From Dyella_A sp035685805 (GTDB lineage Bacteria; Pseudomonadota; Gammaproteobacteria; Xanthomonadales; Rhodanobacteraceae): DNA of 64,000 nt. Below, piece after piece: positions 39,464 through 47,702 of this stretch; the stretch's first letter is position 1, and each line of letters starts with the position of its first letter. Position numbers and translations under genes: made by a program. The notes under the pieces were generated by a model. That model was given only the letters and a program-made list of their open reading frames with translations. It made no database searches and was not told the DNA's origin. Location: NCBI RefSeq assembly GCF_035685805.1, contig NZ_DASSAB010000006.1:1-64000 (forward strand), read 5' to 3'.

Positions 39464-41547
39464 TGCCCACCCAGCAGTTGCGATGGCGCGCCAGGCGTCT
39501 TCTCTACCTCGTCCGCCGAGTGCTCTCCAGCGTCGCCCAGCGAGGGTGGCGCGGCACATGGAGGCGCATCTCGCAAGAGTTCGAGCGGCGGGCGCCTGCC
39601 GATGAATCACTTACGCTGCTGTCGCGCGATGCGTCAAGACATCCTTTCGGCTTGCCTACCTCCGACGCACCGCGCGTTTCGGTGATCATTCCCGTGTACG
39701 GCAAGGTGGACTACACCTTGGCGTGCCTGCGTTCGATCGCGCTGCACGGCGCTGACGCTCCCTTTGAAGTCATCGTGGTCGACGATGCATCGCCCGATGA
39801 CACCGTTGCCGCATTGCGCGACGTCAGCGGCTTGCGTGTGCTGGTGCAGACCAGCAACCGCGGCTTCATCGGCAGCTGCAACGCCGGAGCCGCGGAAGCG
39901 CGCGGCACGCACCTGCTGTTCCTGAACAACGACACCCAGGTCACCGCAGGCTGGCTCGACCGGCTGCTGGACTGTTTCGAGGAGGAGGCCTGCTGCGGCA
40001 TAGCGGGCAGCCGCCTGGTATATCCGGACGGTCGCCTGCAGGAAGCCGGTGGACTGATCTACGCCGACGGCAGTGCCTGGAACGTCGGGCGTTTCGAAAA
40101 ACGGGACGATCCTCGCTTTCTGCGTCGTCGGGACGTGGATTACGTTTCTGGTGCGGCGCTGATGATCGATGGGGCACTGTTCCACACGCTTGGCGGCTTC
40201 GACGCGCGCTACGCTCCTGCGTACTGCGAAGACATGGATATCTGCTTTGCCGCATGGCAGGCGGGACGTCGGGTGCTCTACCAGCCGGAAAGCCTGGTCA
40301 TCCATTGCGAAGGGGTCAGCTCCGGGCTGGACCCTTTCGCTGGCGTGAAGCAATACCAGGCCATCAATCGCGCCGCATTCCAGGACAAGTGGGGTACCTC
40401 CCTGGCACGACAGCCCCAGCCAGGCGCCCGGGTGGAGCAGGCGATCGAGCATCGATCCGGACGCCACATCCTGATCGTGGACGCGCTCACCCCGGAGCCG
40501 ACCCGAGACTCCGGCTCGCTGCGTCTGGTAAACATCATGCGGCTGCTGCGCGAGCAAGGCTGGCGGATCACCTTCATGGCGGACAATCGCCGCGCGAGCG
40601 CCGCCAATATCCTCCAGCTCGGACGGCTCGGCGTCCATGTGTTGTGTGTGCCATGGGCACCCGCCCTGGCGCCGTGGCTGGCAAAGAACGGGCATACGGT
40701 GGACGCAGTGATGCTTTGCCGGCACTACATTGCCGAGCCGCACCTCCCGCTGATCCGCCGCATCGCGCCGCAGGCGCGGATCCTGTTCGACACGGTGGAT
40801 CTGCATTTCCTCCGCGAGCAGCGTGCGGCGGAGCACGAGGGCAGTGCGGCCATGGCGCGACAGGCGAACGTTTCACAACAGCGCGAGCTGGCCCTCATAG
40901 CGGCCGCCGATGCCACCTTCGTGGTGAGCCCGGTGGAGCACGCCATGCTTCGTCAACGGCTCCCGGCCGCCCGGGTGGAACTGCTTTCCAACGTGCATGA
41001 AATACATGGCCGGCTGGGCCCGTTCGCGGGACGTAGTGGACTGGTTTTCGTCGGAGGGTTCGGCCACACGCCGAACGTGGACGCCGTCCATTGGCTGGTC
41101 GGCGAGATCATGCCCCTCATCCAGGCGGTCCGACCCGACATCGTGCTGCATCTCGTCGGGGACATGCCGGAGGTGGAGCGCGCCAGGATCTGCCGCCCGG
41201 GGGTGAGCATCCATGGCCGGGTCGAGGACCTGTCGCCGTGGATGCGCGACTGCCGCATCGCAGTGGCGCCTCTGCGTTTCGGCGCAGGCGTCAAGGGCAA
41301 GGTGAACATGGCGATGAGTTACGGCCTGCCCGTAGTCGCCACGACCATTGCCGCCGAAGGCATGCGCCTGAACCACGGCCGCGACGTGCTGTTGGCGGAC
41401 GATGCTGGCGCGTTCGCAGAGGCGATCATCCGCCTTCACGACGACGAAGCCCTCTGGCAAACCCTTTCCGAGGGCGGCCTGGCGAATGTCAGGGCACACT
41501 TTTCCTTCGATGCCGCCCGCGAGACCTTGCGCCGCACGCTGGCGTGA
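39463..41547 (+). CDS. Two-domain glycosyltransferase (GT2 fused to a GT4-like domain)
   Basis: A 694-residue fusion. Residues about 70-305 form a GT-A family 2 domain (VSVIIPVYGKVDYTL, VVDDASPDDT, FLNNDTQVT, GGFDARYAPAYCEDMD). Residues about 340-690 form a GT-B-type domain with FVGGFGHTPNVDAVHWL, the nucleotide-binding-type GAGVKGKVNMAMSYGLPVVAT segment and SDNVHEI-like (SNVHEI) element. Such fusions usually add two consecutive sugars to a growing glycan. The basic N-terminal segment (RWRARRLLYLVRRVL) may bind the membrane. Substrates unknown. Coupled by one-base overlap to the methyltransferase. Confidence 0.88.
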   Translation: MPTQQLRWRARRLLYLVRRVLSSVAQRGWRGTWRRISQEFERRAPADESLTLLSRDASRHPFGLPTSDAPRVSVIIPVYGKVDYTLACLRSIALHGADAPFEVIVVDDASPDDTVAALRDVSGLRVLVQTSNRGFIGSCNAGAAEARGTHLLFLNNDTQVTAGWLDRLLDCFEEEACCGIAGSRLVYPDGRLQEAGGLIYADGSAWNVGRFEKRDDPRFLRRRDVDYVSGAALMIDGALFHTLGGFDARYAPAYCEDMDICFAAWQAGRRVLYQPESLVIHCEGVSSGLDPFAGVKQYQAINRAAFQDKWGTSLARQPQPGARVEQAIEHRSGRHILIVDALTPEPTRDSGSLRLVNIMRLLREQGWRITFMADNRRASAANILQLGRLGVHVLCVPWAPALAPWLAKNGHTVDAVMLCRHYIAEPHLPLIRRIAPQARILFDTVDLHFLREQRAAEHEGSAAMARQANVSQQRELALIAAADATFVVSPVEHAMLRQRLPAARVELLSNVHEIHGRLGPFAGRSGLVFVGGFGHTPNVDAVHWLVGEIMPLIQAVRPDIVLHLVGDMPEVERARICRPGVSIHGRVEDLSPWMRDCRIAVAPLRFGAGVKGKVNMAMSYGLPVVATTIAAEGMRLNHGRDVLLADDAGAFAEAIIRLHDDEALWQTLSEGGLANVRAHFSFDAARETLRRTLA

Positions 41548-41647
41548 GCCGGTGTAGGGGCGGTTCTTCATACATGCGTTTGCGGCCAAGGTAGAATCAG
41601 GGTTTTCCCCGGGCCCGCAGGGCACCGCCAAGGCAAGGAACCCGCAG

Positions 41648-42394
41648 ATGAAGATTCTGGTCGGCTACAAGCGCGTCGTGGATTACAACGTACGCATCCA
41701 GGTCAAACCCGACGGCACCGGCGTGGTGACCGACGGCGTGAAGCTCTCCGCCAATCCGTTCGACGACATCGCGCTGGAAGAGGCGCTGCGCCTGCGCGAG
41801 AAGGGCGTGGCCGACGAGGTGGTGGTGGTTGGCATCGGTCCGGCGGACCTCACTGCCCACCTGCGCAACGGCCTGGCCATGGGCGCGAACCGCGCCATTC
41901 ACGTACAGACCGCCGACGCCGTGCAGCCGCTGACCGCCGCCCGGGTCTTCCTGAAGCTGATCGAGAAGGAGCAGCCGGGTCTGGTGATCCTCGGCAAGCA
42001 GGCGATCGATGACGACGCCAACCAGACCGGCCAGATGCTGGCCGCTCTGTGGGAGCGGCCACAGGCCACGTTTGCCAGCAAGGTCGAGATCGCCGATGGC
42101 AAGGCCATGGTCACGCGCGAGGTCGACGCGGGGCTGGAGCAGATCGAGGCCGAGCTGCCCGCCGTGATCACCACGGACCTGCGCCTCAACGAACCGCGCT
42201 TCATCAAGCTGCCGGACATCATGAAGGCCAAATCCAAGCCGATCGACACGATCGACTTCGAGTCGCTTGGCGTGGCGTCGCATGACCACCTCACCACCAC
42301 CCATTACGCGGCGCCGGAAAAGCGCAGCAAGGGAGTGATGGTGAAGGACGCCGCCGAACTGGTCGCCGCGCTGAAGCAGAAAGGTCTGCTTTAA
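41648..42394 (+). CDS. etfB: Electron transfer flavoprotein beta subunit
   Basis: A 248-residue ETF beta subunit, which with EtfA carries electrons from acyl-CoA and other dehydrogenases to ETF-QO. Signatures include KRVVDYNVRIQVKPDGTGV at the N-terminus, the NPFDDIALEEALRLRE segment and VLGKQAIDDDANQTGQMLA-like sequence (LGKQAIDDDANQTGQML), which binds AMP. A TAGAAT -10-like element lies at 41593. It is followed by a hairpin repeat and then etfA. Confidence 0.97.
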   Translation: MKILVGYKRVVDYNVRIQVKPDGTGVVTDGVKLSANPFDDIALEEALRLREKGVADEVVVVGIGPADLTAHLRNGLAMGANRAIHVQTADAVQPLTAARVFLKLIEKEQPGLVILGKQAIDDDANQTGQMLAALWERPQATFASKVEIADGKAMVTREVDAGLEQIEAELPAVITTDLRLNEPRFIKLPDIMKAKSKPIDTIDFESLGVASHDHLTTTHYAAPEKRSKGVMVKDAAELVAALKQKGLL

Positions 42395-42405
42395 CCCCCG
42401 TATTC

Positions 42406-42437
42406 TCCCTTTCCCCGTCGGGAGAGGGTCGGGGTGA
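42406..42437. repeat. Short intergenic palindromic repeat between etfB and etfA
   Basis: CCCTTTCCCCGTCGGGAGAGGG followed by TCGGGGTGAG forms an imperfect hairpin. This resembles the CCCTCTCCC-GGGAGAGGG family of interspersed repeats seen in many Xanthomonadaceae and Pseudomonas genomes (recognition from memory). Only one copy was noticed in the window. Confidence 0.6.
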
Positions 42438-42480
42438 GTGGCCACGCCACATTGCCCCCGCATCCACCGGAGAGAACCTC

Positions 42481-43425
42481 ATGAGCAAGATCCTCGTCAT
42501 CGCCGAGCACCTGCACGGCAAGCTCAACCCCGCTACCGCGCGCGCCGTGAGCGCCGCCTCCGCCGTCAAGCCCGAGGCCATCGACGTGCTCGTGCTGGCC
42601 GACCAGGTCGATGCCGTCGCCGCCGAGGCCGCCAAGGTTGACGGCGTCACGCGCGTACTGACCGTCGCCCGTGTTGAAAACGCGCACCCGCTGGCTGCCG
42701 TATTGGCGCCGCAGGTGGCCAAAGCTGCGCAGGGGTACAGCCACGTGTTCGCCCCATCCACCACCTTCGGCAAGGATCTGGCGCCTCGCGTGGCGGCACT
42801 GCTGGGCGTGGCCCAGGTCAGCGACGTCATGAGTGTCGAGGGCGCACATACCTTCAAGCGCCCGATCTACGCCGGCAACGCCATCGTCACGGTCGAGGCC
42901 GATGCGGCACACACCGTGGTGGCGACGATCCGTACCGCCTCGTGGTCGGCCGCCGGCAACGGCAGCAGCCCCGCACCGATCGAGCCGCTGAGCATCGATG
43001 TCGCCCTGCCCTCGCACACCCGGTTCGTCGGCCTGCAGCAGGGCAGTAGCGACCGCCCGGACCTGCAGAGTGCCAGCAAGGTAGTCTCCGGCGGCCGCGG
43101 CGTCGGCTCGAAGGAAAACTTCGACATCATCTACACCTTCGCCGACAAGATCGGCGCCGCCGTGGGTGCGTCCCGCGCCGCAGTGGATGCCGGCTACTGC
43201 CCTAACGAAATGCAGGTGGGCCAGACCGGCAAGATCATCGCGCCGGAGCTGTACATGGCCATTGGCATTTCCGGTGCCATCCAGCACCTCACCGGGATCA
43301 AGGACGCCGGCACCATCGTGGCGATCAACAAGGATGCGGAAGCGCCGATCTTCGAGATTGCGGACATCGGCCTTGTGGGTGACCTCTTCAAGATCCTGCC
43401 GGAGCTGGAAGCAAGCCTGGGCTGA
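42481..43425 (+). CDS. etfA: Electron transfer flavoprotein alpha subunit
   Basis: A 314-residue ETF alpha subunit, the FAD-binding partner of EtfB. The C-terminal FAD domain contains VSGGRGVGSKENFD, GASRAAVDAGYCPNEMQVGQTGK and ISGAIQHLTGIKDA with the family-typical order. AAC-GGAGAGAA lies just before the ATG. In Xanthomonas the LPS O-antigen gene cluster is known to lie next to etfA, and here too polysaccharide genes begin about 200 bp downstream. Confidence 0.97.
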   Translation: MSKILVIAEHLHGKLNPATARAVSAASAVKPEAIDVLVLADQVDAVAAEAAKVDGVTRVLTVARVENAHPLAAVLAPQVAKAAQGYSHVFAPSTTFGKDLAPRVAALLGVAQVSDVMSVEGAHTFKRPIYAGNAIVTVEADAAHTVVATIRTASWSAAGNGSSPAPIEPLSIDVALPSHTRFVGLQQGSSDRPDLQSASKVVSGGRGVGSKENFDIIYTFADKIGAAVGASRAAVDAGYCPNEMQVGQTGKIIAPELYMAIGISGAIQHLTGIKDAGTIVAINKDAEAPIFEIADIGLVGDLFKILPELEASLG

Positions 43426-43448
43426 TGGCCAGACGGCACGCCAGCTGC

Positions 43449-43472
43449 GGTCGGCGGCGCGTTGCCGACCGA
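43449..43472 (+). terminator. Hairpin after etfA, possible terminator
   Basis: Stem CGGTCGGC / GCCGACCG around an eight-base loop, 24 bp after the etfA stop. No T-run follows, so intrinsic termination is doubtful. Confidence 0.4.
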
Positions 43473-43623
43473 TCAGGTCCGATCGAAGGTAGCCGGTGGG
43501 AGTCCGTCGTACGGCAGGTGGGGCGGGTTGTCTTAAACTAATGGGCTGACGGGTGCCCGATCAGAGCGCGCGGGTACTTCCGGGCATGAGGGAACCACGC
43601 GACATGCCACCGGAGGACAAGCA

Positions 43624-44445
43624 ATGCAGAGGGCGCTCATCACCGGTGCGAACGGGTTTCTTGCACAAACGCTCCTGGCGGCTCTACCCGCGGACTACCA
43701 GGCCTTCGCCCTCGTACGAGCACAACCCGCGGCCCATACGCGAGCAATACGGACGTTCGACTCGCTGGACGTGTTGATCCGGGAGACCCCCGCCGTCGAC
43801 GTGGTTTTCCACCTTGCCGCCTGTATCCCGCCGGACCATGACAAGCCAAACGCGGAGTTGTTGAGAAGCAACGTCGACCTCGTGTCTCGTCTGGTCCAGG
43901 CCTATCCTGAGGCCAGGCACGTGTATGCCTCCTCCGTGGCTGTCTATGGCACTCCCGCGAGCCTGCCGGTCGCGCTTGATGCGGCGCCCATCGGCGCGAG
44001 TCGGTACGGGCTGGCGAAGCTGGCCGGTGAATGCGTGGCACGGCAGGCGGCGAGCCATGCGGCGATCCGGTTCGCGTCGATCATCGGCACCGGCATGCGT
44101 CCCGGCAGCTTTATTCCTGCCGCCGTCGCGGGCGCCAAGGCGGGTCGGATCATGCTTCGGGGAGATGGAACCCGGCTGCAGAACTATGTGGACGTCGGCG
44201 ATGCTGCACACATGTGCCTGCTTGCCGCGTCGATGCCTGGATCGTTTGTCGGGCACGGTATTGGTGAACGTTCGCACAGCAACCTGGAAGTGGCGAAGCT
44301 GCTCGCCGATCTGACCGGAGCATCGGTGGTGAAAGAAGGTGTCGATCACAGCCCGTCCTTTGAATACGCGCAGGACACGTTCAGCCGGAGCGTGACCACG
44401 CGCGTCAGCCTGAAGGAAACCCTCGCCCGGATGATCGCCGCATGA
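43624..44445 (+). CDS. NAD-dependent epimerase/dehydratase-family sugar enzyme
   Basis: A 273-residue short-chain-type nucleotide-sugar enzyme. The Rossmann motif is reduced (ITGANGFLAQTLL, residues 5-17, fits TGxxGFxG). The catalytic pattern Ser (YASSVAVYG) and YxxxK (RYGLAKLAGE, about residues 123-127) is present. It is shorter than typical 4,6-dehydratases (about 320-350) and may be a 4-epimerase or reductase acting on a deoxysugar. It opens the plus-strand polysaccharide operon; its stop overlaps the next start (ATGA). Confidence 0.82.
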   Translation: MQRALITGANGFLAQTLLAALPADYQAFALVRAQPAAHTRAIRTFDSLDVLIRETPAVDVVFHLAACIPPDHDKPNAELLRSNVDLVSRLVQAYPEARHVYASSVAVYGTPASLPVALDAAPIGASRYGLAKLAGECVARQAASHAAIRFASIIGTGMRPGSFIPAAVAGAKAGRIMLRGDGTRLQNYVDVGDAAHMCLLAASMPGSFVGHGIGERSHSNLEVAKLLADLTGASVVKEGVDHSPSFEYAQDTFSRSVTTRVSLKETLARMIAA

Positions 44446-45407
44446 AGTCCATCATCGTGACCGGAATCGGCGGAGTGGTAGGCCAGGGCATCCTGCGCAA
44501 CATCCGCAACATGGCGCTGGATCTCCAGATCATCGGCGTGAACGTGGAGCGGATCAGCGCAGGGAACCATCTTTGCGATCACGTCCATGAGGTTCCGTTC
44601 GCCTATGACCCGGGTTACGTCCAGGCAATCCAGCAGGTGGAACGCGATCATGACGCCGGACTGATCTTGCCGAGCACCGACTACGAGGCTTACTACCTGT
44701 CCCTGCACCGCGACGAGCTTCAGAGCAGAGTGGCTGTATCACCAGCGCAGACCGTGGGTTTCTGCCTGGACAAGTTCGTCAACTTTCAGCGTTTCGAGGA
44801 GGCCGGCGTCGCCTTTGCCGCCTCCTGCCTTCCGTCGGAATACCGGGGCCAGTTCGCCAAGACCGTGGTCAAGCCGCGCGAAGGTCGAGGGTCGCGGAAC
44901 ATCTATGTGGATCCTCCCGCACCGTCCGGATTCGACGACACCTACGTCGTGCAGGAGTACCTCGACGGACCCGAACTCACCACGACCTTTTATGTGAAGC
45001 AGGATGGCTCGCTGCACGGCTTCATCACGCTGGAGCGCCATCTCGAACAAGGGAACACAAGCCGCTGCGAAGTCGTCGTCGAGCACGATCAGGAGCTGGC
45101 GCTGTTGCTGGACAAGATGCTCCGCGCATTCCCGTTCCGCGGATCGTGCAACATACAGAGCCGCGTGACGCCGCGCGGGATCGTGCCTTTCGAGATCAAT
45201 TGCCGCATTTCGGGCACAAACTCCGTCCGGTCGCAGTTCGGTTTCCCGGATGTCGCCTACGCGGTCAGGGAGCTCCTTTTGGGTGAACCATTGCCGGAGC
45301 CGCGGATTACCCGTGGCAGCGCCCTGCGCGTCATGATGGACGTGATCTACCCAGGCCTGTCGCTGGCCGACATCCGCGACCGCTCCGACAGCTTCAGGAT
45401 CAGCTGA
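44442..45407 (+). CDS. ATP-grasp-domain enzyme
   Basis: A 321-residue protein with an N-terminal Rossmann-like preATP-grasp domain (VTGIGGVVGQGILRNIRN), an ATP-grasp core (KTVVKPREGRGSRNIYV for ATP-binding, YVVQEYLDGPELTTTF) and a metal-binding EINCRISGTN near residue 255. It resembles carbamoyl-phosphate-synthase-like ligases that appear in surface-polysaccharide clusters and join a carboxylate to an amine or similar nucleophile. Acceptor and acid are unknown; an aminosugar made by the downstream WecE-type aminotransferase is an attractive acceptor (inference). Overlaps both neighbours by 1-4 bases. Confidence 0.85.
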   Translation: MKSIIVTGIGGVVGQGILRNIRNMALDLQIIGVNVERISAGNHLCDHVHEVPFAYDPGYVQAIQQVERDHDAGLILPSTDYEAYYLSLHRDELQSRVAVSPAQTVGFCLDKFVNFQRFEEAGVAFAASCLPSEYRGQFAKTVVKPREGRGSRNIYVDPPAPSGFDDTYVVQEYLDGPELTTTFYVKQDGSLHGFITLERHLEQGNTSRCEVVVEHDQELALLLDKMLRAFPFRGSCNIQSRVTPRGIVPFEINCRISGTNSVRSQFGFPDVAYAVRELLLGEPLPEPRITRGSALRVMMDVIYPGLSLADIRDRSDSFRIS

Positions 45408-46048
45408 TGGCCATCAAGGCGCTATTCCTGGACGCGGCGAACACACTCGTGCACAAGCCTGCGCTTTATCCAAGCATGGCCGAGGTGCTCAAGCGTCACG
45501 GTGTGCAGGTAGACCTCGATGTCCTGCTGCGGCAGCACCGGTTCCTGTCCGAGGCGAAGTCGTTCCCCGACCGGACGTCGCGCGAGTTCTACGACGAGTT
45601 CAACAGCGAGCTGCTGCGGTCACTCGGTGTACTGCCGAAGCGCGAGCTGCTGGACGAACTCTTCGGCGCCTGCAGTTACCTGCCGTGGCGCCCGTTCGAC
45701 GATGTTGCGGACCTCACGGTGCTCGATGTCCCGCTGGGCGTGCTTTCCAACTGGAACACGCAGCTGTCGGACACACTGGCCTTGATTCCTGATCTCCAAT
45801 TCAGCTGGGTCCTTGGCTCGGAGCAGATCGGGCTGCGCAAGCCGGCGCCTGCGTTCTTCGAGCGCATGCTGGACGCCGCTGCGCTTGAAGCAAGCGAAAT
45901 CGCCTACATCGGCGATTCGATGCGGCTGGACGTCGAACCGGCCCTGAGCATGGGCATCCGTGCAGCGCTCATCGACAGGGACAATCTCTATCCTCATGCA
46001 AATGTCCCCCGCATCACTTCCCTCAGCCAGGTCGTGACGCTGCTATGA
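45407..46048 (+). CDS. HAD-superfamily hydrolase
   Basis: A 213-residue HAD phosphatase-like protein. Motif I is FLDAANTL (nucleophile Asp8; second Asp replaced by Ala, as in several HAD-IA proteins), motif II Thr/Ser appears in GVLSNWN, Lys in GLRKPAP, and motif IV is IGDSMRLDVEPA. It overlaps the ATP-grasp stop by one base and the NeuD-like start by four. In this setting it probably dephosphorylates a sugar or the ligase product. Confidence 0.85.
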   Translation: MAIKALFLDAANTLVHKPALYPSMAEVLKRHGVQVDLDVLLRQHRFLSEAKSFPDRTSREFYDEFNSELLRSLGVLPKRELLDELFGACSYLPWRPFDDVADLTVLDVPLGVLSNWNTQLSDTLALIPDLQFSWVLGSEQIGLRKPAPAFFERMLDAAALEASEIAYIGDSMRLDVEPALSMGIRAALIDRDNLYPHANVPRITSLSQVVTLL

Positions 46049-46686
46049 AACGACTTGCCATCGTCGGTGCTGGCGACCTGGGCATCCAGATCGCCCACCA
46101 TGCCTGCGCTACTGGACAATGGAAGCTGGCAGGCTTTTTCGACGACACGAGGCAGCCAGGCAGTCAGGTCGCCGACGCGCAGGTGCTCGGTGGCGTCAAA
46201 GATGTCGCCGCTGCCCATGCCGGCGGTGCATTTGATGCACTGATTGTGGCGATCGGTTACCGGCACCTTGCAGCAAGGAGCCGGATCTTCGAGCAGTTCG
46301 AGGGCCGGATTCCCTTTGCGACCGTTATTCACCCCTCTGCCATCGTCGATCCGACCTGCCGTATTGGTCCCGGCTCAGTGATCTACCCTGGTTGTGTCCT
46401 GGACATGGGCGTCACCATTGACGCGAACGTGGTGGTGAATGTGGGGTGCGTCATCGCGCACGACAGCCACGTGGGTCGCGGCTGCTTTCTCTCACCGGGC
46501 GTCAGGCTCGCCGGGTTCGTGCGCATCGCGCCGGCCTCGACGCTGGGCATCGGGACAGTCGTGATCGACAACGTGACCGTAGGCAGTGGGATCCGCACTG
46601 GTGCAGGGGCCGTTGTCATTGCGTCCATCGCCGATCCGGGGCTCTACGTCGGTGTTCCGGCCATACACAAGAGGGCCTCCGCATGA
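46045..46686 (+). CDS. NeuD/PglD-family sugar acyltransferase
   Basis: A 213-residue protein with an N-terminal Rossmann-type substrate domain (AIVGAGDLGIQIAHHA) and a C-terminal left-handed beta-helix of hexapeptide repeats (about 95-205: TVIHPSAIVDPTCRIGPGSVIYPGCVLD and onward). This two-domain form is that of PglD/NeuD/PerB acyltransferases, which N- or O-acylate aminosugars with acetyl-CoA or a longer acyl-CoA. A catalytic His candidate is in CVIAHDSHVG. Partner of the WecE-type aminotransferase two genes downstream. Overlaps the next start (ATGA). Confidence 0.9.
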   Translation: MKRLAIVGAGDLGIQIAHHACATGQWKLAGFFDDTRQPGSQVADAQVLGGVKDVAAAHAGGAFDALIVAIGYRHLAARSRIFEQFEGRIPFATVIHPSAIVDPTCRIGPGSVIYPGCVLDMGVTIDANVVVNVGCVIAHDSHVGRGCFLSPGVRLAGFVRIAPASTLGIGTVVIDNVTVGSGIRTGAGAVVIASIADPGLYVGVPAIHKRASA

Positions 46687-47657
46687 GCGGGTCGCGCGCC
46701 ACGCTGTCGCTCGTTGTGCCGGTTTTCTTCGAGGAGGACTGCATTGTCCAGTTCCTCAAGGAGACGGGCGAGGTGCTGCAGACGATCGACATGGACTACG
46801 AGTACGTGTTTGTCGATGACGGCAGCAAGGACCGCACGATCGAGCTGATCCGCTCGCTTGCCCACGACGATCATCGGATCAAGCTGATCGAGTTTTCCTA
46901 CAACCACGGCAAGCAGGCGGCGGTCACTGCGGGGATCGAGCATGCGACCGGCGACTATCTCCTCTACATGGACCCCGACCTGCAGGATCCGCCCGAGGAA
47001 ATACCGCGTTTCATCGCGGAGATATCCAAAGGCTACGACCTGGTCATGGGCGTGCGGCGGGCCAAGATGGACAGTTTCGCCAACCGCCTGTTCTCCCGAC
47101 TGTTCTGGTGGGTGCTGGAGCGGTTCACCGGCCTGGCGATACCGCGAGGGCTGGCGGTGATGCGCATTTTCAATCGGCGGTTTGCCGACCAGTTCCTGCT
47201 CTACCGCGAGCAGAACCGCTTCATCGAGGGCATTTTCCTGCACATCGGCATGCACGCCTCGACCCTGGTCATCGACCAGCGTGAACGCTTTGCGGGCACG
47301 TCGAAGTTCAACTTCAGGCGCAAGATGCGCCTCGCACTCGACGCAATACTCGACTTTTCAGAGCTGCCGCTGAAAGTGGCAGTAAAGCTGGGCGCCATGA
47401 CGTCGTGCCTCGGCGTTCTCGCGGTGCTGGTGGTGATCGCACTCAAGCTGACGATGGTTGATTTCCAGGCAGGTTGGCCCTCGCTGTTGAGCCTGCTCAT
47501 GCTCGGGTTTGGCGCGCAGTTGTTCTTCATCGGCATTGCCGCCCTCTACATCGGCCGGATTTATCGCGAGACCAAGCAACGCCCGCTCTACTCGATCCGC
47601 CGTACCACCAACCTTCAGCCAAGTGCGACGAAGACCGGTCCAGCGCCGCTCCCCTGA
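46683..47657 (+). CDS. Family 2 glycosyltransferase, GtrB/ArnC-like, membrane-anchored
   Basis: A 324-residue enzyme: GT-A domain about 1-230 (SLVVPVFFEEDCI, VDDGSKDRT, YMDPDLQDPPEEIPRF) and two C-terminal helices at about 240-262 and 275-300. It belongs with the undecaprenyl-phosphate glycosyltransferases and resembles the enzyme at 24440. Within this operon it may load the modified deoxyaminosugar onto the lipid carrier. ATG 46683 overlaps the previous stop by four bases. Confidence 0.9.
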   Translation: MSGSRATLSLVVPVFFEEDCIVQFLKETGEVLQTIDMDYEYVFVDDGSKDRTIELIRSLAHDDHRIKLIEFSYNHGKQAAVTAGIEHATGDYLLYMDPDLQDPPEEIPRFIAEISKGYDLVMGVRRAKMDSFANRLFSRLFWWVLERFTGLAIPRGLAVMRIFNRRFADQFLLYREQNRFIEGIFLHIGMHASTLVIDQRERFAGTSKFNFRRKMRLALDAILDFSELPLKVAVKLGAMTSCLGVLAVLVVIALKLTMVDFQAGWPSLLSLLMLGFGAQLFFIGIAALYIGRIYRETKQRPLYSIRRTTNLQPSATKTGPAPLP

Positions 47658-47702
47658 CCTGCGGCGACGGCTGCGGAATCCCCTCTCCATGCGAGCACTT
47701 CG

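Noticed and set aside
45407..45450. HAD hydrolase taken as catalytically dead because motif I is DAA, not DxD
   Set aside because: Many HAD-IA proteins have Ala, Gly or Tyr at the second position; the nucleophile Asp8 and other motifs are intact.
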